Below the pieces are notes generated by a model. That model made no database searches. It saw only the letters and a program-made list of their open reading frames with translations, and was not told the origin of the DNA. This document shows positions 26,848 through 53,800 of a stretch of 64,000 nucleotides of DNA, piece by piece (within the stretch, counting starts at the first letter, position 1; the number at the start of each line of letters is the position of its first letter). Source of the DNA: Saccharothrix syringae. GTDB taxonomy: Bacteria; Actinomycetota; Actinomycetes; Mycobacteriales; Pseudonocardiaceae. Made by a program: the position numbers and the translations under genes. The stretch lies in assembly GCF_009498035.1 (NCBI RefSeq), contig NZ_CP034550.1:3844001-3908000 (forward strand), given 5' to 3'.

Positions 26848-27912
26848 ATGTGCCGGCGGGCCGGGCGTGGTGCGGTGTCGTCGGAGGTGCCCCCGCGGGT
26901 CCGTCGGGTGGCCGGGTCGTCGGTCGCGGCGACCGCGAACCCTTGTCGGTACTACGACGAAGGCAACGGGATTCCCTTGACACCCCATGACTACCGTTCG
27001 AGGTTCACCGAGTGGGACCGGCGGTCCTGGGTGCGGGCCAAGCCCCACCGGGACTCCCCGTTCACCGCGGGGGCGCACTACTTCTCCCCGGAGCTGTGCC
27101 CGCTGTCCGCGTGCCCGCCGGTGCGGGCCGCGCCCCGGCACGTCCGCGAGGCCGTCCTCGTGCACAGCCTCTACCTCCACCTGGAGTTCACCGTCCAGCT
27201 GGAGATGGGGCCGGTCAACGAGATCTGCGCGCTGCTGCGGTCGCCGCGCTTCCTGCCGTGGCTGCCCGCGGGCATGAAGGACGACGTGCTGCGCATCTAC
27301 ACCGACGAGGCCGGCCACGCGGAGATGTCGAACACGCTGAAGAACGCGGTGGCGGCCGAGACCGGCGTGGTCCCGGTCGAGCACCGGCCGCGCTTCCTCG
27401 GCGCGCTCGCCGCGCTGTACTCCGCCGAGCTGCCCGCCTACCGGCCGCTGGTCAAGCTGTTCTTCGCGATCGTCTCGGAAACCCTGATCACCGGCACGCT
27501 GACCAGGCTGCCCAAGGACCCGTCCGTGCAGGCGGCCGTGCGCGAGCTGGCCCAGGACCACGCCGCCGACGAGGGCAGGCACCACGCGTTCTTCCGCGCC
27601 CTGTTCGAACTGCTGTGGCCGCGGATGCCGGTGCCGTTGCGCCGCAAGGTGGGCGTGCTGCTGCCCCGGGTGATCCACGCGTTCCTCTGGCCGGACGAAC
27701 CCGCGCTCGTCCGGGTGCTGGCCACGATGCCCGAGCACTTCGCCGACCCCGCGGCGGTGGTGGCCGGGCTGGCCGCGTCCCCCGCGTGCCGGGACGCCGT
27801 GCTGCGCAACGCCGCGCCGACGCTGCGCATGTTCCGCGACAACGGCGTGTTCGACGACCCGGTGCTCGCGGCGGCCTTCGCCGACGCCGGCCTGCCGGGG
27901 AGGACCGGGTGA
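26848..27912 (+). CDS. AurF/CmlI-type diiron N-oxygenase
   Basis: The 354-residue protein is a ferritin-like diiron oxygenase of the AurF (p-aminobenzoate N-oxygenase)/CmlI group. All expected iron ligands are visible: a Glu in LEFTVQLEMG (Glu119 by spacing), Glu154 and His157 in DEAGH, Glu211 in VSETLITG, and His238-Glu242-His245 in DHAADEGRH. The extra histidine three residues before Glu242 separates AurF/CmlI from other diiron families. These enzymes oxidise amines stepwise to hydroxylamine, nitroso, nitro or azoxy groups. The ATG at 26848 gives a basic N-terminal tail of about 30 residues before the first homologous part, so a later start (GTG about 26875) is possible. It is coupled to a small unknown gene and precedes the polyketide synthase, so a pathway role is likely. 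The substrate is unknown. Confidence 0.87.
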   Translation: MCRRAGRGAVSSEVPPRVRRVAGSSVAATANPCRYYDEGNGIPLTPHDYRSRFTEWDRRSWVRAKPHRDSPFTAGAHYFSPELCPLSACPPVRAAPRHVREAVLVHSLYLHLEFTVQLEMGPVNEICALLRSPRFLPWLPAGMKDDVLRIYTDEAGHAEMSNTLKNAVAAETGVVPVEHRPRFLGALAALYSAELPAYRPLVKLFFAIVSETLITGTLTRLPKDPSVQAAVRELAQDHAADEGRHHAFFRALFELLWPRMPVPLRRKVGVLLPRVIHAFLWPDEPALVRVLATMPEHFADPAAVVAGLAASPACRDAVLRNAAPTLRMFRDNGVFDDPVLAAAFADAGLPGRTG

Positions 27913-28340
27913 TCCGGGACCTCGTGCTGGCACTGCTGTCCGCGCCGCTGGCGGACACCTCCGCGCCGGCCCGGTTCGCGGGCGGCTCACCACCGCGGTG
28001 GCGCGCCGACCTGACCCGGTGGCTGACCGCGGCGGGCGAACTGGACCCGGACCTGGACTTCGACCTCGCCCCGCACCCGGCCGGCCTGGTGCTGACGACG
28101 CGGCGCCCCGTAGCGGCGACCGTGGTTTTGGCCCTGGTGACCGAACCCGCCGCCGTGCCGGAGGTTGAAGCCGATCTGCTCGTCGTGCTGGCCTGTTGTC
28201 CAGAGTGGACCGGCCGGTGCGCCGACGACGTCCTGCTGCTGGAACCGCGGTGGGCGGCGGCGGTGCTGCTCGACCACGCGGCCCCGCTGTTCTGGGGCGT
28301 GTCCGCCGCCGAGCGGTCGCCGTCCGTGCTGGACGGCTGA
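27909..28340 (+). CDS. Small protein of unknown function coupled to the diiron oxygenase
   Basis: The 143-residue protein has no recognised domain. It is acidic, without signal peptide or clear membrane helix, and contains hydrophobic strands (LVLTTRRPVAATVVLALV, then EADLLVVLACC) and a C-terminal segment WAAAVLLDHAAPLFWGVSA. It has three cysteines, two adjacent in LACCPEW with a third in GRCADD. Its GTG start overlaps the stop of the AurF-type gene (GTGA), and its stop is 75 bases before the polyketide synthase start, so it is translated with the oxygenase. Such coupling suggests a partner of the oxygenase, for example a carrier, chaperone or small electron-transfer subunit, or a substrate-binding helper; this is inference only. 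Confidence 0.7.
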   Translation: MIRDLVLALLSAPLADTSAPARFAGGSPPRWRADLTRWLTAAGELDPDLDFDLAPHPAGLVLTTRRPVAATVVLALVTEPAAVPEVEADLLVVLACCPEWTGRCADDVLLLEPRWAAAVLLDHAAPLFWGVSAAERSPSVLDG

Positions 28341-28415
28341 GAACCCCGCCCGGCGGTGCGGGGAACCGAACGAAGTGCAGTGCGCACGTCCATGATCACA
28401 CCTGGGGGCAGGGAC

Positions 28416-44831
<16,416 letters not shown>

Positions 44832-44841
44832 GGAGCCGGGC

Positions 44842-47800
44842 ATGGACAACGAGCAGAAGCTGCGCGACTACCTCAAACGCGTCGTCGTCGACCTCCGGCA
44901 GACGCGCCACCGGCTGCGCGAGGTCCAGGAGGCGGCGGGCGAGCCGATCGCCATCGTGGGCACCGGCTGCCGGCTGCCCGGCGGGGTGACCGGCCCGGCC
45001 GACCTGTGGCGGCTGGTGTCCGAGGGGGTGGACGCGGTCTCGCTGTTCCCCACCGACCGCGGGTGGGACGTGGACGCCCTGTACGCGCCGGGTTCCGACC
45101 GCCCCGGCACCAGCCACACCCGCCACGGCGGGTTCCTGCACGACGCCGCGGAGTTCGACCCCGGCCTGTTCGGCGTGTCGCCGCGCGAGGCGCTGGCGAT
45201 GGACCCGCAGCAGCGGCTGGTGCTGGAGACCACCTGGGAGGCCCTGGAGCACGCCGCGATCGACCCGCTGTCCCTGCGCGGCAGCCGGACCGGCGTGTTC
45301 ACCGGGGTGATGTACGCCGACTACGCCGGCCGGCTGCACCGCGCGCCGGCCGGGTTCGAGGGGCAGCTGAGCCTGGGCAGCGCGCCCAGCGTGGTGTCCG
45401 GCCGGGTGTCCTACACCTTCGGCCTGGAGGGCCCGGCGGTCACCGTGGACACCGCGTGCTCGTCGTCGCTGGTGGCGCTGCACCTGGCGGTCCAGGCGCT
45501 GCGGCGCGGCGAGTGCTCGCTGGCCCTGGCCGGCGGCGTGACCGTGATGTCCACGCCGGTGACCTACCTCGACTTCAGCCGGCAGGGCGGACTGGCCCCG
45601 GACGGCCGGTGCAAGGCGTTCGCCGCGGCCGCCGACGGCACCGGGTTCTCCGAGGGCGTCGGCGTGCTGGTGCTCGAACGGCTCTCGGACGCCCGGCGCC
45701 ACGGCCACCCGGTGCTCGCCCTGGTCCGCGGCACCGCGGTCAACCAGGACGGCGCGAGCAGCAGGCTGACCGCGCCGAGCGGGCCCGCCCAGCAGCGCGT
45801 GATCCGGCAGGCCCTGGCCGACGCGCGGCTCGCGCCCGCCGACGTGGACGTCGTCGAGGCGCACGGCACCGGCACCACCCTGGGCGACCCGGTGGAGGCG
45901 CACGCGCTGCTGGCCACCTACGGCCAGGACCGCGCCGAACCGCTGTGGCTGGGCACGGTCAAGTCCAACATCGGGCACACCCAGGCGGCCGCCGGCGTCG
46001 CCGGGGTGGTCAAGATGGTGCTGGCCCTGCGCCACGGCGTGCTGCCCCGCAGCCTGCACGTGGACCGCCCCTCGCCCCGGATCGACTGGTCGCGGGGCGC
46101 GGTCGAGCTGCTGACCGAGCAGCGCCCGTGGCCCGGCCCGGTGCGGCGGGCGGGCGTGTCGTCCTTCGGCGCCTCCGGCACCAACGCGCACGTGGTGCTG
46201 GAACAGGCCCCGCCCGAGGAGGTCCCGGACCGCACGCCCACCGGGCCGGTGCCCTGCCTGCTGTCCGCGCACACCGCCGAGGCGTTGCGCGCCCAGGTCG
46301 ACCGGCTCGCCACCCACCTGGCCGACACCGACGCGGACCTGCTGGACGTGGGCCGCACGCTGGCCGGCCGGGCCGCGTTGGGCGAGCGGGCGTTCGTGGT
46401 CGCCGACGACCGGGACGGGCTGGTCGAGGCCCTGGGCCGGGTCGAGCGCGGCACCGCGGCCGAGCCCGGACCGGTCGCGTTCCTGTTCTCCGGCCAGGGT
46501 TCCCAGCGGGTGGGGATGGGGCGGGAGCTGCACGCCACCTACCCGGCGTTCGCCCGCGCCTGGGACGAGGTCGACGCGCACCTCAAGGTCAGGACCGACG
46601 CCGGGGCGCTGGCGCGCACGGAGTTCGCCCAGCCCGCCCTGTTCGCGCTCCAGGTCGCCCTGTGCCGGCTGGTCGGGTCCTGGGGGCTGCGCCCGGACGC
46701 GGTGCTGGGGCACTCCGTCGGCGAGGTCGCGGCGGCCCACGTCGCGGGCGTGCTGTCGCTGGCCGACGCCTGCGCCCTGGTGTCCGCGCGGGGCCGCCTG
46801 ATGCAGGAGCTGCCGGCGGGCGGTGCGATGGTGGCGGTCCGGGCCGGCGAGGACGAGGTCCGGCCGCTGCTGGGACCGGGCGTCGACCTCGCGGCCGTCA
46901 ACGGGCCGGACTCGGTGGTGCTGTCCGGTGACGAGGACGCGGTGCTGGCGCTGGCCGCCCGCTTCGAGGGCGCCAAGCGGCTGCGGGTGGGCCACGCGTT
47001 CCACTCGGCCCGGATGGAGCCGATGCTCGACGCGTTCCGCCGCGTCGTCGAACGCCTGACCTTCCGGGCGCCCGAGGTCCGGGTGGTGTCCGGGGACTTC
47101 ACCGACCCGGGGTTCTGGGTGCGGCAGGTCCGCGAACCGGTGCGGTTCGCCGACGGCGTGCGGGCCCTGCTCGACCTCGGCGCCCGGTCGTTCCTGGAGA
47201 TCGGCCCCGACGGGGTGCTCTCGGCCCTGGGCCGGGAGTGGGCCGGCGACGCCGCGTTCGAGCCCGCCCTGCGCCGGGACCGCCCCGAACCGCGCTCGCT
47301 GGTCACCGCGCTGGCCCGGCTGCACGTCCGGGGCGTCCCGGTCGACTGGCCGCGGTACTTCGCGGGCACCGGCGCCCGCCCGGTGGAGCTGCCCACCTAC
47401 GCGTTCCAGCGCAAGCGGTACTGGCTCGACGCGCCGCGCGACGCCGACGACGTCACCGCGGTCGAGGTCGCCGGGGACGGCCTGCTGCTGACCAGGGAGC
47501 TGTCGCTGTCGTCCCACCCGTGGCTGGCCGACCACGTCGTGCTCGGGTCGGTGCTCGTGCCCGGCACGGCACTGCTGGAGCTGGCGGTCCTGGCCTGCGA
47601 CCGCGCCGGCCGCGACCGGGTGGCCGAGCTGACCCTGCACGCGCCGGTGGTCGTGCCCGCCACCGGCGCGGTGGAGGTGCAGGTGCGGCTGGACGGGCGG
47701 GGCGCGCTGACCGTCCACTCCCGCGCCGGCGGCGAGTGGGTGCACCACGCCGGCGGGTCGCTCTCCGACGGCGCGGCGGCACCCGCCCGGCTCGTCGACT

Positions 47801-50800
47801 GGCCGCCGACCGGCGCGGTCGCCCTGGACGTGGCCGGCCACTACGAGCGGCTGGCGGGCGCCGGCCTCCGCTACGGGCCCGCGTTCCGCGGCCTGCGCGC
47901 GGCCTGGCGGCGCGACGACGAGGTGTTCGCCGAGGTCGCGCTGCCCGACGCACCCCTGCCGGCGCTGCTCGACGCCGCGCTGCACGCCATCGGGCTCGGC
48001 CCGTGGGGCGAGGCGGGCCTGGCGCAGCTCCCGTTCGCCTGGGGCGACGTGACCCTGCACGCCACCGGCGCCACCGCGATCCGGGTCCGGATCGCGCCCG
48101 CGGGACCCGGCGCCGTCGCGATCGACGTCGCCGACGCCACCGGGATGCCGGTCGCCACGATCGGGTCGCTGGCGCTGCGGCCCGCCGCCGTGGACCCCCG
48201 CCACGACAGCGTGTTCCGGGTCGAGTGGGTGCCCGTGACGCCGGGGCCGCCCGCCGCGGACGTCGTCGTGGTCCCCTGCGACACCGGCCGGGAGCTGCCC
48301 GGGGACGGTCGGCGGGCGGCCCACCGGGCGCTGGAGCACGTGCGGCGGTGGCTGGCGGAGGAGCGGCCGGAGCGGCTGGCGCTGGTCACCAGGGGCGCGC
48401 TGGCGATCGGTGACGAGGACGTGCCCGACCTGGCCAACGCGCCGGTGTGGGGCCTGCTGCGGTCCGCGCAGAACGAGCACCCGGACCGGTTCCTGCTGGT
48501 GGACGTGGACGACGACCCGGAGTCGACGCGGGTCCTGCCGGAACTGCTCGGCTCCGGCGAACCGCAGCTGGCCGTGCGCGCGGGGGTCGGGCACGCGCCC
48601 AGGCTCACCCGGTTCGCGGCCGGCGCGTGGCGGCTCGACGTGGCCGCGAAGGGCACCGTGGAGGGGCTGGCCCGGGTCCCGGCGCCGGAGGCCGAACGGC
48701 CGCTCGGCCCCGGCGAGGTGCGGGTCCGGGTGCTCGCGGCGGGCGTGAACTTCCGCGACGTGCTGATGGCGCTGGGCATGTACCCGGGCGAGGTCGCGCT
48801 GGGCTGCGAGGGCGCCGGCGTGGTGCGCGAGGTCGGTCCGGGCGTGACCCGCCTGCGGCCGGGCGACCGGGTGTTCGGGCTGTTCGGGGGCGCGTTCGGG
48901 CCGCTGGCCGTGACCGACCACCGGCTGCTGGCGCCGATCCCGGCCGGGTGGGGCGCGGAGCAGGCCGCCGCGGTGCCGATCGTGTTCCTGACCGCCTACT
49001 ACGGGCTGCGCGACCTGGCCGGCGTGCGGCCGGGGGAGCGGGTCCTGGTGCACGCGGCGGCCGGCGGTGTCGGCATGGCGGCGGTGCAACTGGTCCGGCA
49101 CCTCGGCGGCGAGGTGTTCGGCACGGCCGGCGAGGGCAAGCAGGAGGCGTCCGGTTTGGCCGACGACCACTTCGCGTCTTCGCGGGACCTGGGCTTCGCC
49201 GCGAAGTTCCCCCGGGTCGACGTGGTGCTGAACTCGCTGGCCCGCGAGTTCGTGGACGCGTCGCTGGGGCTGCTGCGGCCCGGTGGCCGGTTCCTGGAGA
49301 TGGGCAAGACCGACGTCCGGGACCCCGCCGACCACCCCGGCCTGACCTACCGCGCGTTCGACCTGTTCGAGGCGGGCACCGACCGGCTGGGCGAGATGCT
49401 GACCGAGCTGGCCGGGCTGTTCGAACGGGGCGTGCTCAAGCCGCTGCCGGTGACCGCGTGGCCGATCGGCCGGGCGCGGGAGGCGTTCCGGTTCCTCGCG
49501 CAGGCCAGGCACGTCGGCAAGGTCGTGCTGGTCCCGCCGCGACCGCTCGACCCCGACGGCGCGGTGCTGGTCACCGGCGGCACCGGGGCGCTGGGCGGCC
49601 TGCTCGCCCGGCACCTGGTGGTCGCGCACGGCGTGCGGCACCTCGTCCTGGTCGGCCGGCGGGGTGAGGCGCCCGGGCTGTGCGCGGAGCTGGCCGACCT
49701 CGGCGCGGAGGTCACCGCGGTGGCCTGCGACCTCGCCGACCGCGCGGCCGTCGAGAGAATGCTGGCCGCCATCCCGCGCCCGCTGACCGCGGTGGTGCAC
49801 GCGGCCGGGGTGCTCGCCGACGCCACCGTGGCCGCGCTGACCCCCGACCGGCTCGACGAGGTGCTGCGGCCCAAGCTGGACGGCGCCTGGCACCTGCACG
49901 AGCTGACCGGCGACCTCGCGGCGTTCGTGCTGTTCTCCTCGGCGGCCGGGGTGCTGGGCGGACCGGGCCAGGCCAACTACGCGGCGGGCAACGCGTTCCT
50001 CGACGCCCTGGCCCAGCACCGCCGGGCCCGCGGCCTGCCCGCCGTCTCGCTGGCGTGGGGCTACTGGGGCGAGTCCGCAGGCATGGCGGGCCGGCTCGAC
50101 GAGCGCGACCGCGCCCGGGTCGTCGGCTCGGGCATCGCGGCCCTGTCCGAGCGGGAGGGGCTGGCCCTGTTCGACGCCGCGCTCGGCGCGGACGAGGCGG
50201 TGCTCGCGCCGGTCCGGTTCGACCCGGCCGCGCTGCGCTCGGGCTCGCCGCTGCTGCGGCGCCTGACCGGTGGCCGGACCCGGCGGCGCGCGGCCGAGGC
50301 CGTCACCGGGGTGGAGCTGTCCGAGGACGCGCTGCTGGACCTGGTGCGCGAGCACGCGGCGACCGTGCTCGGCTTCGGCTCGGCCGCCGAGGTCGAACCC
50401 GGGCGGGCGTTCCGGGACCTGGGGTTCGACTCGCTCACCTCGGTCGAGCTGCGCAACCGGCTCGACGCCGCCACCGGCCTGCGGCTGCCGCCCACCCTGG
50501 TGTTCGACCACCCGACCCCCACCGCGCTGGCCGCCCTGCTGCACCGGGAGCTGCGCGGCGCGACCGCCGAGCCGGAGCCCGAGGCCCAGCCGGCGCGCAC
50601 CGACGAGCCGATCGCCGTCGTGGCCATGAGCTGCCGGCTGCCCGGCGGGGTCGACTCGCCCGAGGACCTGTGGGACCTGGTCGCGGCGGGCGGGGACGCC
50701 ATCGCGGACTTCCCGGCCGACCGCGGCTGGGCCACCGGGGACCTCGGTCCGCGCGGCGGCGGGTTCCGCTACGACGCGGCCGAGTTCGACGCCGGCTTCT

Positions 50801-53800
50801 TCGGCATCTCGCCCCGGGAGGCGCTGGCGATGGACCCGCAGCAGCGGATGCTGCTGGAGGGCGCGTGGGAGGTCTTCGAGCGGGCCGGGATCGTGCCCGC
50901 GTCGCTGCGCGGCGAGCCCGTCGGGGTCTACGTCGGCGCCATCCACAACGGCTACGCCGAGACCCTGGGCGACGCCCGCGAGGAGGTCGAGGGCCACCTG
51001 GTCACCGGCACCATGAACAGCGTCGCCTCGGGCCGGCTGGCCTACACCTTCGGGCTGGAGGGCCCGGCCATCACCGTGGACACCGCGTGCTCGTCGTCGC
51101 TGGTGGCCATCCACCTGGCCAGTCAGGCGCTGCGCCAGGGCGAGTGCTCGCTGGCCGTGGCCGGCGGCGTCACCGTCTCGGCCACGCCCGACATCTTCAC
51201 CGAGTTCGGCAGGCAGGGCGCGCTGTCGGCGGACGGCCGCTGCAAGGCGTTCTCGGCCGACGCGGACGGCTTCGGCGTGGCCGACGGGCTCGGCCTGGTG
51301 CTGCTCGAACGCCTCTCCGACGCCCGGCGCAACGGCCACCCCGTGCTGGCGGTGGTGCGCGGCTCGGCGGTCAACCAGGACGGGGCGTCCAACGGGCTGA
51401 CCGCGCCCAGCGGCCCGGCGCAGCAGCGGGTCATCCGGCGGGCACTGGCGAACGCGGGCCTGCGACCGTCCGAAGTGGACGTCGTCGAGGCGCACGGCAC
51501 GGGCACCAGGCTCGGCGACCAGATCGAGGCGCAGGCCCTGGCGGCGGTCTACGGACCGGTCCGCGTCGGCACGGTCAAGTCCAACATCGGCCACGCCCAG
51601 GCGGCCGCGGGCGTGGCCGGGGTGCTCAAGGTCGTCCAGGCGCTGCGCCACGGCGTGCTGCCCAGGACCCTGCACGTCGGCACGCCGCTGCCGGAGGCGG
51701 GGGACCTGCGGCTGCTCGACCGGGCCGAGCGGTGGCGGACCGACGGCAGGCCCAGGAGGGCCGGGGTGTCGTCGTTCGGGATCAGCGGCACCAACGCCCA
51801 CCTGGTGCTCGAACAGGCACCCGAGGAGGTCCCCGAGGAGCCGGCGGAACCCGCGCTCGTGCCGTGGGTGGTCTCCGCCCACAGCGCGCCCGCGCTGGCG
51901 GCCCAGGTGGAGCGGCTGCGGTCGCACGTGCTGGCGCGGCCCGACCTGGCGCCCGCCGACATCGGGTTCAGCCTGGCCACCGGCCGCACGGCGATGGAGC
52001 ACCGGACCGCGGCCGTCGGCACGACCCGGGAGGAGCTGCTGGCGCACCTCGGCGCGGTCGGCGGCACGGCCCTGCCCTCGCCCGGCGTGGTCTTCGTCTT
52101 CCCCGGCCAGGGGTCGCAGTGGCCCGGCATGGCCGCCGAGCTGCTGGCGTCGTCGCCGGTGTTCGCCGAGCGCCTGGCCGAGTGCTCGGCCGCCGTCCGG
52201 GCCGTCTCCGACGTCGACGTGCCGGCCGTGCTGCGCGAGGGGCGGCCGCTGGACCGGGTCGACGTCGTGCAGCCCGCCCTGTTCGCGGTCATGGTGTCCC
52301 TGGCCCACCTCTGGCAGGCGCACGGCGTGCGGCCGGCCGCGGTCATCGGCCACTCGCAGGGCGAGGTCGCGGCCGCCTGCGTCGCGGGCGCGCTGTCCCT
52401 GGCCGACGCGGCGAAGGTCGTGGTGACGCGCAGCAGGCTGTTCGCCGAGACCATGGCGGGCAAGGGCGCCGTGCTCGCGGTGGCGCTCGCGGCCGACCGC
52501 GTCGCGCCCCTGCTGGACCGGTGGGCCGGCCGGCTGTCCGTGGCCGGGCGGAACGGACCCGCGTCCGCCACCGTGGCGGGCGACCTGGAGGCGTTGGCGG
52601 AGTTCGCCGGGCAGTGCGCGGCGGCGGGCGTGCGGACCCGGACCGTGCCGGGCACGATCGCCTCCCACTCGGCGCAGGTCGACCGGATCCGGGACCGGTT
52701 GCTGGCCGAGCTGGCCGACGTGTCCCCGCGCCCCGGGTCGGTGCCGTTCTACTCCACCGTCACCGGCACCCCGTTCGACCCGGCGGCCCTGGGCGCGGAG
52801 TACTGGTTCCGCAACGTCCGCGAGCCGGTCGACTTCGAGGGCGCCGTCCGGGCCGCGCTCGACGCGGGCCACCGGGTGTTCGTCGAGACCAGCCCCCACC
52901 CGGTGCTCACGATGGGCATCACCGACCTCGGCGCGGTCGCGGTCGGGACGCTGCGCCGCGACGAGGGGCACGCGCGGCGGTTCCTGACCTCGCTGGCCGA
53001 GGCGCACGTGCACGGCGTGGACGTCGAGTGGGCGTTCCCGGCCGGGGCGCGGTCGGTCGACCTGCCGACCTACGCCTTCCAGCGCGAGCGGTACTGGCCG
53101 GACGGCACCCGGTCGGCCGACGTGCGGTCGGCGGGCCTGAGCGGCGCCGACCACCCCCTGCTCGGCGCGGCCGTGCCGCTGGCCGGGTCGGCCGGCCTGG
53201 TGTGCACGGGCCTGCTGTCGCCGGGCACCCAGCCGTGGCTGGCCGACCACGTGGTGTCCGGCGCGGTCCTGTTCCCCGGCACCGGGTTCGTCGAGCTGGT
53301 CGGGCACGTGGGCGGCCAGGTGGGCTGCGGTTCGGTGGCCGACCTGACCCTGACCGCCCCGCTGGTCCTGCCCGCCCGGGACGGGGTGCGGGTGCAGGTC
53401 GCGGTGGGCGAGCCGGACGGGTCCGGGACGCGGCCGGTGACCGTGCACGCCAGGCGGTCCGACGACGACCCGTGGACGCGGCACGCCACCGGCCGGGTGC
53501 GGCCCGGCCGGCCGCCCGCCTTCGACCTGGTGCAGTGGCCGCCGGCGGGCGCGGAAGCGCTGGACCCGGCCGGCCATTACGAGCTGCTCGCCGGGGCCGG
53601 CCTGGCGTACGGGCCGGTGTTCCGGGGCCTGACCGCGGCCTGGCGGCGCGGCGACGAGCTGTTCGCCGAGGTGCGGCTGCCCGCGTCGGTGCGCGACGCC
53701 GACCGCTACGGCCTGCACCCGGCGGCCCTGGACGCCGCGCTGCACGTGCTGGGGCACGCGGGCGGCGGCCCGGCGTGGCCGTTCGAGTGGTCCGGGGTCT

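Noticed and set aside
26848..28415. The idea that the AurF-type enzyme makes a p-nitrobenzoate starter as in aureothin
   Set aside because: The loading module is KSQ-AT-ACP, which primes by decarboxylating a malonyl-type unit, and no p-aminobenzoate genes or CoA ligase are present.
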